From Corynebacterium sp. KPL1814 (GTDB taxonomy: Bacteria; Actinomycetota; Actinomycetes; Mycobacteriales; Mycobacteriaceae): 64,000 nt of DNA. Below the pieces are notes generated by a model. That model was given only the letters and a program-made list of their open reading frames with translations. It ran no database searches and was not told the DNA's origin. Position 1 is the first letter of the stretch. Each line of letters starts with the position of its first letter. Below, piece by piece: positions 57,800 to 64,000 of this stretch. The stretch lies in contig NZ_KI515777.1 in NCBI RefSeq assembly GCF_000478175.1, positions 1-64,000 of the forward strand. Reading direction: 5' to 3'. The position numbers and the translations under genes are program-made.

Positions 57800-59325
57800 T
57801 CCTCTGGTTCCTCCAGCGCGGGCAGGCGCACCGTAAAGGTGGTGCCCTGGCCCAACTTGGAGTCCACGCTGATGCTGCCGCCGTGCTGTTCCACCAAGGA
57901 ATGCACGATGGCAAGGCCCAAACCGGATCCGCCGGTATCGCGCGTGCGCGAGGAATCCGCGCGGTAGAAGCGCTCGAAGATGTGGGCGGCGTCCTCGGAC
58001 GACATTCCCTTGCCGTCATCGATGACATCCACAAGGATGTCCTTGTTGTCGCGGCGCAACTGCAGGGTGACCGTGGCATCCTCGCCGCCGTGGCGCAGCC
58101 CATTGGTAATCAAGTTGAGCAGAACTTGGTGGAGGCGGTCTGCATCGCCATTGACCACGGGGATGGACTGCGCATTATTGACCACCTTGACCTCGCGCTC
58201 GGGGAAGGCAGCGCGCGCGGACGATCCCACCGAAAGGGAAAGTTCCAGAAGGTCCACCGGCCGCAGGTCTAGACGCGTTCCTTCCGCGCGGGTAAGCGCA
58301 AGCAGATCCTCTACCAGCAGCGACATGCGCTTGGATTCCTTATCGATCTTGGAAAAGACCAGATCGACATCGTTTGTCGCCCCGGAGCGATAGAGCTCCG
58401 TGTAACCGCGCAGGCTGGTCAGCGGGGTGCGCAGTTCGTGGGAGGCATCGCCGACAAAGCGGCGCATCTGTTCCTCTTTTTCCTGCGCCGTAACGACCGA
58501 GCGCTGCAGGTGGCCCAGCATGATATTGAGCGCGGCGGCCAATTGGCCAACCTCCGTATGCAGCGGCCATTCAGGCACGCGCTTGTCCAGATCGCCGGCC
58601 GCGATTTCCGATGCCGTCGATTCCACCACCCGCAGCGGCCGCAACGCCCTACGGATAAACCAGAAGCCCACGCCGGCCATGGCTGCCAAGGCAATCGCTG
58701 CAATGGATACCTGCACCATGGCAAGGCCGTGCAGGATCTCCTTTTCATGGGTCATGTCCTTGGCAATGACGGTGATAACGCCATTGGAATCCGCAAAGGC
58801 CAGCGCGCGCCACTTGGTGTTATTTTCAATCGAGCCCACCGTCGTGGGGTACCCGCCCAAGGGAACGCCCTCCACGTCCGGGGTGGTGGACGTGGGCCCC
58901 GAATAGCGAATGGTGCCATCCGGAAGGTAATTGAGCACCACGTATTCCGTGGGCGGGCGCTTGGTGTGATCACCTAAAAAGAAGTCATTGCCCACATCGC
59001 GTGCCCAGGAAGACGACGCTGAGCGCAGTTCGCTATCGACGTTGTTATACAGCACGTTGCGCATGATCGAGTTCACGGCAAAGGACGAACCCGTCAACCC
59101 GAGGCCGGAGATGACCACGAGGAGAACCACAAGCCAGGTGCGCAGGGGCATCGCCTGCGGAATCTGCTTGATGTAGTCGCGCTTGGAGCGCTTCTTTTTC
59201 TTTCCCTGCCCCTGCTGTGGCAGCTGATCCAGCTGCTCATGCCACTTCTTTGGCGGCTGCTGCGGCTGCTGGGGCTGGGACTGCGCGGTCCTTCCCGCAG
59301 CGGGGTTCTCCTGTGAATCTGCCAT
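57796..59325 (-). CDS. phoS: Sensor histidine kinase, PhoS-like
   Basis: The 509-residue kinase has a long basic/Gln-rich N-terminus, a membrane helix at about 61-83, an extracellular domain, a second helix at about 203-225, a HAMP domain, the H-box DASHELRTPLTSL, N-box LLNLITNGLRHG and ATP-lid DDGKGM / GGSGLGLAIV. With the response regulator 14 bp upstream it forms a two-component system. Synteny (between the pur genes and pqo) points to the phosphate-starvation pair PhoS-PhoR. An MprB-like stress kinase is the alternative. Confidence 0.85.
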   Translation of the reverse strand: MADSQENPAAGRTAQSQPQQPQQPPKKWHEQLDQLPQQGQGKKKKRSKRDYIKQIPQAMPLRTWLVVLLVVISGLGLTGSSFAVNSIMRNVLYNNVDSELRSASSSWARDVGNDFFLGDHTKRPPTEYVVLNYLPDGTIRYSGPTSTTPDVEGVPLGGYPTTVGSIENNTKWRALAFADSNGVITVIAKDMTHEKEILHGLAMVQVSIAAIALAAMAGVGFWFIRRALRPLRVVESTASEIAAGDLDKRVPEWPLHTEVGQLAAALNIMLGHLQRSVVTAQEKEEQMRRFVGDASHELRTPLTSLRGYTELYRSGATNDVDLVFSKIDKESKRMSLLVEDLLALTRAEGTRLDLRPVDLLELSLSVGSSARAAFPEREVKVVNNAQSIPVVNGDADRLHQVLLNLITNGLRHGGEDATVTLQLRRDNKDILVDVIDDGKGMSSEDAAHIFERFYRADSSRTRDTGGSGLGLAIVHSLVEQHGGSISVDSKLGQGTTFTVRLPALEEPED

Positions 59326-59339
59326 TATAAAACGTCAGT

Positions 59340-60044
59340 TTAGGATCGCGGGGTGCGCAGCACATAGCCAACGCCGCGCACGGTGTGGATAAGCTGCGTA
59401 TCGCCGGTATCGATCTTGCGGCGCAGGTAAGAAATATAGGATTCCACGACGTTGCCATCGCCGCCGAAGTCATAGTGCCAGACGTTGTCCAGGATCTTGG
59501 ACTTGGAGAGCACCACTTCCTTGTTTTGCATGAGGTAGCGCAGGAGGTTGAATTCCGTGGGAGAAAGCTCAATGAGCTCGCCGCCCTTGGTGACCTCGTG
59601 GGTATCGTCATTCAAGGTCAGATCGGCATAGCTCATGGTGGCGTCGTTAGAAGACTCCTCGGCGGCACCGCCGCGGCGCATGATCACGCGCAGGCGGGTG
59701 ATGACCTCTTCGAGGCTAAAGGGTTTGGTGACGTAATCATCTGCGCCGATGGTCAGGCCGTGAATGCGCTGATCCACGCCGTCCTTGGCGGTCAGGTACA
59801 GCACTGGGCCATCCAGGCCTTCCTGGCGCAGCTTGCCCAAGAGCTCAAAACCGTCCATCCCCGGCATCATGACGTCCAAAATGTAGGCATCCGGGTTGAC
59901 CTCGCGCGCCACGCGCAGGGCCTCATTGCCCGAGTTGGCGCTGTAGACCTCAAAATTTTGGAACTTCAACGATACCGTCAAAAGCTCCACGATATTCGGC
60001 TCGTCATCAACGACGAGGACTTTGGCAAGTTTATTGTCTTCCAT
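59340..60044 (-). CDS. phoR: OmpR-type response regulator, PhoR-like
   Basis: The 234-residue regulator has a receiver domain with the phospho-acceptor Asp57 in AYILDVMMPGMDG and Lys in YVTKPFS, followed by a winged-helix DNA-binding domain ending in IHTVRGVGYVLR. It precedes the kinase gene in one operon. The likely targets are pstSCAB and other phosphate genes; see the PHO-like repeat at 26157-26178. Confidence 0.87.
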   Translation of the reverse strand: MEDNKLAKVLVVDDEPNIVELLTVSLKFQNFEVYSANSGNEALRVAREVNPDAYILDVMMPGMDGFELLGKLRQEGLDGPVLYLTAKDGVDQRIHGLTIGADDYVTKPFSLEEVITRLRVIMRRGGAAEESSNDATMSYADLTLNDDTHEVTKGGELIELSPTEFNLLRYLMQNKEVVLSKSKILDNVWHYDFGGDGNVVESYISYLRRKIDTGDTQLIHTVRGVGYVLRTPRS

Positions 60045-60169
60045 GCGTCCTGTAGCTCCTATTACTTCCTGTCATCTGCACACCTGCGTGCGTGCAAGCT
60101 TCACTAAACCATCATGGCAAACCCAGTTTCTAGCCTACTGATAAGTTTCTGACTGAAACCTGTGAAAGC

Positions 60170-60236
60170 AAAAAAGCCACGCTTCCCCTTCCCAACCGTG
60201 GAACGGAATCCGCGGTAAGAAAAAGGAAGCGTGGCT
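60170..60236 (-). terminator. Nested-hairpin terminator of pqo
   Basis: On the minus strand AGCCACGCTTCC pairs with GGAAGCGTGGCT and is followed by six T. The 38-base loop between them contains its own imperfect inner hairpin. It ends pqo transcription about 25 bases past the stop. Confidence 0.75.
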
Positions 60237-60260
60237 AGCGCGCTATTTGGCAGTTATAGC

Positions 60261-62006
60261 TTAGAAGTCCTGCGGGCGCGGGATATTGCGCAGGTTGGAC
60301 TTGGCCATGGACAGCATGGAGCCCACGCCGCCGCCGAAGACGGTGCGGGTAGCGGCCTTGGAGAAGCCCAGGAGCTGATCGAAGGTCAGCGTCGGTGGCA
60401 GGGACAGGGCGTTGGGGTCAGTGACGACATCGATAAGCGCAGGGCCGTTATAAGCCAAGGCCTTCTTGATCTGCTTCGGAGCCTGCTTCGGATCCTCGAT
60501 TCGGAAGGTCTTGATGCCGGCGGCTTCTGCGATCTTGGAAAAGTCCACGGACTCGTGGTCGGTCTCGTGCTCTGGGATGCCGCCTACCAGCATCTCCAGC
60601 TTGACCATGCCCAGCGAGGAGTTATTGAACACGAACATCTTGACCGGCAGCTGGTGCAGCTTGACCGTCAGCAGCTCGCCCATGAGCATGGACAGCCCGC
60701 CGTCGCCAGAGAAGGTAATGACTTGGCGGCCAGGATTAGCCTGCTGCGCGCCGATGGCCTGCGGCAGGGCGTTTGCCATGGTGCCGTGGCGGAAGGAGCC
60801 GATCTGCTCGCGCTTGCCATTCGGGGTGATGTAGCGCGCGCCCCAAACGTTGCACATGCCGGTATCGACGGTGAAGATGGCGTCATCGTCGGCCTCTTGG
60901 TCAATGAGATCCGCAATGTACTCGGGGTGGATCGGGGTGTGCTTTTCCACGTTGGAGGTATAAGCCTCCACGACGTGCTCCAGCTTGTCGTAGTGCTTCT
61001 TCAGCATCTTATCCAAGAAGGAGCGGTCCTTCTTCTCCTCCACGTGCGGCAGGATGTTGTCGATGGTGGCGGCAACGTCACCGGTCACGGGGTAGGAGAT
61101 CTTGGTGCGGCGGCCGATATGGGCACCGTTGATATCCACCTGTGCCACATTGCCCTTAGGCAGGAAGTCGTTATATGGGAAGTCCGTGCCCAAGAGGATC
61201 AGCAGGTCTGCCTCATGGGTGGCCTCATGCGCGGCGCCGTAACCCAAAAGGCCGGACATGCCCACGTCAAACGGGTTATCGTACTGGATGTACATCTTGC
61301 CGCCGAGCGCGTGACCGATGGGGGCCTTGACCTTTTCCGCCAGCTGCAGCACCTGCTCACGGGCATTTTTCGCGCCGGCGCCGACAAAGAAGGCGACGGA
61401 CTCGGCTTCATTGATGGCCTGGGTCAGCGCTGCGGCCTCGGCCGGGTCCGGGTAGACCACGGGGCGGCCGGAGGAGATCTTGGATTCTACGAAGGTGTCA
61501 TCATCAACCTCTTCGGTAGAAACGTCGCCAGGGATAACCAGCACGGACACGCCGTTGCCGGCCATGGTGGACTGGATGGCGTGGTGGAGCACTACCCCGC
61601 CCTGGTCACCGGACATGACCATTTCGCAGTAACCGGAGCACTCCTGGAAGATCTGCTCTGGGTGCGTTTCCTGGAAGAAGTGGGAACCAATCTGGCGGGA
61701 AGGAATGTGCGATGCCAGGGCCAGCACCTTGGCGCCATTGCGGTTGGCATCATAAAGGCCCTGGATGAGGTGGGTATTGCCCGGGCCACAGGAGGCCGCG
61801 CAAACGGCCAGCTTGCCGGTGGTCAGCGAGTCCGCCTCGGCGGCAAAGGCCGCTGCTTCCTCATTGCGCACGTGGATCCACTCGATGGAGGAGCGGCGCA
61901 CCGCGTCCACGATCGGGTTGAGGGAGTCTCCCACGAGGCCATAAATGTGCTCGACGCCCCGCTTTTCTAGCGTCTCAACAAGTTGTTCTGCGTAATTGCG
62001 TGCCAT
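60261..62006 (-). CDS. pqo: Pyruvate:quinone oxidoreductase
   Basis: Pqo (PoxB-type) converts pyruvate to acetate and CO2 and passes electrons to menaquinone at the membrane. The 581-residue protein has the ThDP-activating Glu in VRNEEAAAFAAEA, the FAD-domain stretch VAFFVGAGAKNA and the ThDP motif SGDGGLSMLMGELLTV ending in FNNSSLGM. The C-terminal part (GGGVGSMLSMAKSNLRNI) corresponds to the lipid-activated tail. Acetate formation links it with RamA and the CoA-transferase elsewhere in the window. Confidence 0.93.
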   Translation of the reverse strand: MARNYAEQLVETLEKRGVEHIYGLVGDSLNPIVDAVRRSSIEWIHVRNEEAAAFAAEADSLTTGKLAVCAASCGPGNTHLIQGLYDANRNGAKVLALASHIPSRQIGSHFFQETHPEQIFQECSGYCEMVMSGDQGGVVLHHAIQSTMAGNGVSVLVIPGDVSTEEVDDDTFVESKISSGRPVVYPDPAEAAALTQAINEAESVAFFVGAGAKNAREQVLQLAEKVKAPIGHALGGKMYIQYDNPFDVGMSGLLGYGAAHEATHEADLLILLGTDFPYNDFLPKGNVAQVDINGAHIGRRTKISYPVTGDVAATIDNILPHVEEKKDRSFLDKMLKKHYDKLEHVVEAYTSNVEKHTPIHPEYIADLIDQEADDDAIFTVDTGMCNVWGARYITPNGKREQIGSFRHGTMANALPQAIGAQQANPGRQVITFSGDGGLSMLMGELLTVKLHQLPVKMFVFNNSSLGMVKLEMLVGGIPEHETDHESVDFSKIAEAAGIKTFRIEDPKQAPKQIKKALAYNGPALIDVVTDPNALSLPPTLTFDQLLGFSKAATRTVFGGGVGSMLSMAKSNLRNIPRPQDF

Positions 62007-62165
62007 TAAACATCATCCTTAACTCTTTAACTGTTCTAGTACCACTGTGCTACTAAACGTGCAGGAAAGTCCAGCAATTCCTGCATACTCACACCACCGG
62101 CCTATCTGTGAGGAAGGCAATACTAACCTGAATTATCACACACTGATTCGCTACGGTTTCTAGCG

Positions 62166-63689
62166 ATGAGCATCGAGTCACCTGATACTGCCACTAAGCC
62201 CCCGCACCGCGCGGCCGCGGCGCCCTCCACCCCAGCACAGCGGTGGTCCTTCTTTGCCGTGGTGTCCTTGGGGCTGCTCATGGTGGGCCTGGATAATTCC
62301 ATCCTTTATACGGCACTGCCTCAGCTAACGCAGCAGCTGCACGCGACAGACATGCAGCAATTGTGGATCATCAATGCCTATACGCTGGTTTTATCGGGCT
62401 TGCTCCTCGGTACCGGCACGTTGGGCGATCGCATTGGCCACCGCCTGATGTTCCTCATTGGCCTGGCCACCTTTGGCACCGCCTCCCTCGTTGCGGCTTA
62501 TTCGCCCAATGCCTGGTTGCTCATCGCCGGCCGGGCTTTATTGGGCTTGGGCGCTGCCATCATGCTGCCTTCTACCCTGGCGCTTATCCGCCTGACCTTC
62601 CCCAATGAGGTAGAGCGCAATAAAGCCATCGGTATCTGGAGTTCTGTCGCCGTCGTGGGCGCTGCCGCTGGGCCCACCGTGGGCGGATTCCTCCTAGAGC
62701 ATTTCTGGTGGGGCTCCGTCTTTTTGATCAACGTGCCCATCGTGGCCCTCGCCATCATCCTTACCTTCCTCCTTGGCCCACCCAACCTGCCGAATCCGCA
62801 CAAGCACTGGGATTTCCCCTCCTCGTTCTATGCGCTTATCACCCTGTCCAGCCTGGTCCTAGCTATTAAGACGGCGGCGGCCACCCAGATCAATGTCGCG
62901 CTGCTGGTCTGTTCCATTGCCGCTTTCTTACTCGGCGCCGCAGCCTTTGCCCACCGGCAAAGCCGGCTTAATGATCCGCTTTTGACCTTTGACATCTTCC
63001 ACTCACCCACTTTTACCGGCGGCGTGCTTACCGCCGGTGGCGCCATGTTTGGCCTTACGGGGCTTGAACTGCTTACCACCCAAAAGCTCCAGCTTGTCGA
63101 TGCCCTCTCGCCCCTCGACGCCGGCCTTTTCATCTCCGCCATGGCGGTTGCGGCCATCCCCACCGCCATTGTGGGCGGCACCATCTTGCACCGCGTGGGC
63201 TTTTTGCCCATCATCAGCGGCGGTTTCCTGAGCATGTCCATCGGCATGCTGGGCATCATCTGGGCCGACCGCGCCGATAACCTCGCGGTATTTATTACCG
63301 GCCTCATCCTTACCGGCTTAGGTGCTGGCTCCTCGATGTCTGTTTCTTCCACCGCCATCATCAATGCCGCCCCCTCCCACCGGGCGGGCATGGCCTCTGG
63401 CGTGGAAGCCGTCTCCTACGAATTCGGCACGCTGCTTTCCATCGCCATAACCGGCTCCCTCGTGCCGCTACTGATGACGCACAAGCTTCCCGATGCCCTC
63501 GCCCCGCAAGGCACCGACGCACTCCTATCACCCGCCACGCACGACACCGCCGCGGCGGCGTATGATTCCGCGTATTTCCTCACCGTCGGCGGGCTTGCCT
63601 GCACCACCTTCATCTTCGCGGTACTAACCGCCTGGTGCTTCCGCGATAACCCGAAGTCCGGGGCGCTGTCTGCGCAAAGTAGCGGGTAA
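62166..63689 (+). CDS. MFS drug-efflux transporter (DHA2 type)
   Basis: The 507-residue protein has about 14 membrane helices and belongs to the proton-driven DHA2 exporters (QacA/LfrA-like). The family motif D1 LDNSILYTALPQL, motif A LGDRIGHRLMF, motif B-like LLIAGRALLGLGAA and motif C-like AAGPTVGGFLLE are visible. A hydrophilic N-terminus of 27 residues precedes the first helix. Substrate unknown. No regulator adjoins it. Confidence 0.9.
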   Translation: MSIESPDTATKPPHRAAAAPSTPAQRWSFFAVVSLGLLMVGLDNSILYTALPQLTQQLHATDMQQLWIINAYTLVLSGLLLGTGTLGDRIGHRLMFLIGLATFGTASLVAAYSPNAWLLIAGRALLGLGAAIMLPSTLALIRLTFPNEVERNKAIGIWSSVAVVGAAAGPTVGGFLLEHFWWGSVFLINVPIVALAIILTFLLGPPNLPNPHKHWDFPSSFYALITLSSLVLAIKTAAATQINVALLVCSIAAFLLGAAAFAHRQSRLNDPLLTFDIFHSPTFTGGVLTAGGAMFGLTGLELLTTQKLQLVDALSPLDAGLFISAMAVAAIPTAIVGGTILHRVGFLPIISGGFLSMSIGMLGIIWADRADNLAVFITGLILTGLGAGSSMSVSSTAIINAAPSHRAGMASGVEAVSYEFGTLLSIAITGSLVPLLMTHKLPDALAPQGTDALLSPATHDTAAAAYDSAYFLTVGGLACTTFIFAVLTAWCFRDNPKSGALSAQSSG

Positions 63690-63716
63690 ATAGCCACCTG
63701 GCTGACTTGTAAACTT

Positions 63717-63757
63717 TTACCCCCTAACTGTTTGTGCAGCTAGGGGGGTAGTTTTTT
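63717..63757 (+). terminator. Terminator of the MFS gene
   Basis: TACCCCCTAACTG and CAGCTAGGGGGGTA form a hairpin followed by GTTTTTT, about 28 bases after the MFS stop codon. Confidence 0.8.
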
Positions 63758-63758
63758 G

Positions 63759-63831
63759 AGCTGGAGACGAGACTTGAACTCGCAACCTACGCATTACAAG
63801 TGCGTTGCGCTACCAATTGCGCCACTCCAGC
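63759..63831 (-). tRNA. tRNA-Thr (TGT)
   Basis: A 73-base cloverleaf on the minus strand: acceptor GCTGGAG/CTCCAGC, D-arm GGCGCAATTGGTAGCGC, anticodon stem ACGCA/TGCGT with anticodon TGT, T-loop GTTCAAGTC. CCA is not encoded. Confidence 0.93.
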
Positions 63832-64000
63832 ACCGCGGAATTTCTTCCGCTCGTTGCATGGTACCCGAGTACCACGCCCAAGTGGAAAGCCGGTCCCCCT
63901 TGTATGCATTTGCGCCCCACAAGGGTTAAAGTTCAGGCTGAAATTATTACTAGTGTCCCACCGCTTTTTCGAGGGTTATTTTCGTGTCACTACTGTCCGC

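Noticed and set aside
60231..61970. 579-codon plus-strand frame
   Set aside because: Antisense to pqo; the minus-strand protein has all catalytic motifs.

Overview
The window is a high-GC actinobacterial chromosome segment, and gene content and order point to Corynebacterium. It carries a RamA-type regulator beside cysK-cysE, actA-dusB-phoU facing pstSCAB, mshD, purSQL, an extracellular nuclease, purC/purB/purD, phoS-phoR and pyruvate:quinone oxidoreductase, an order known from the C. glutamicum chromosome. Many genes look leaderless: a -10 hexamer lies 7-8 bases before the start codon, as is common in this genus. I cannot name the species.

Layout. 1-5.7 kb: 23S and 16S rRNA genes on the minus strand with spacer, antitermination leader and promoter. 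5.7-11.1 kb: murA and ramA (minus), cysK and cysE (plus), a small GNAT protein, tRNA genes Phe, Asp, Asp, Glu (minus), and a CsoR-type copper sensor. 11.1-18.1 kb: a 6.98 kb integrated element in a tRNA-Lys gene, bounded by 44-bp direct repeats. It has a rolling-circle Rep, an IS3-family insertion inside rep, three small unknown genes, an FtsK/TraB-like ATPase and a tyrosine integrase. 18.1-27 kb: CoA-transferase, dusB, and the phosphate block phoU / pstSCAB. 27-38 kb: mshD, an LmeA-like lipid-binding protein, a lipid kinase, a nitrobindin-like barrel, pabC, ygfZ, purM-purF, a thioesterase and a lipoprotein asparaginase. 37.5-44 kb: a more accessory stretch with orphan antitoxin-like genes, membrane proteins, a GT87 glycosyltransferase and a patchwork pseudogene. 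44-64 kb: purL-purQ-purS, a frameshifted secreted nuclease, ptrB, purC, purB, purD, phoS-phoR, pqo, an MFS exporter and tRNA-Thr.

Functionally the window holds most of de novo purine synthesis (PurF, PurD, PurL/Q/S, PurM, PurC, PurB), a phosphate-uptake system with its likely two-component regulator, cysteine synthesis, and acetate/pyruvate overflow enzymes with RamA.

The most unusual observation is in the integrated element. The rep reading frame is open leftward through the left attachment repeat. If the element is closed into a circle, the frame continues in phase, through the single att copy, to a GTG with a strong ribosome binding site at the right end of the element. The attachment site therefore appears to lie inside the rep coding sequence, so integration would separate rep from its start codon and ribosome binding site. 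Other notable points are a gene-fragment mosaic built from the hydrolase and purL genes that flank it, a one-base frameshift in the nuclease gene, three antitoxin-like genes without toxins, and several divergent leaderless gene pairs with only 30-53 bp between start codons.
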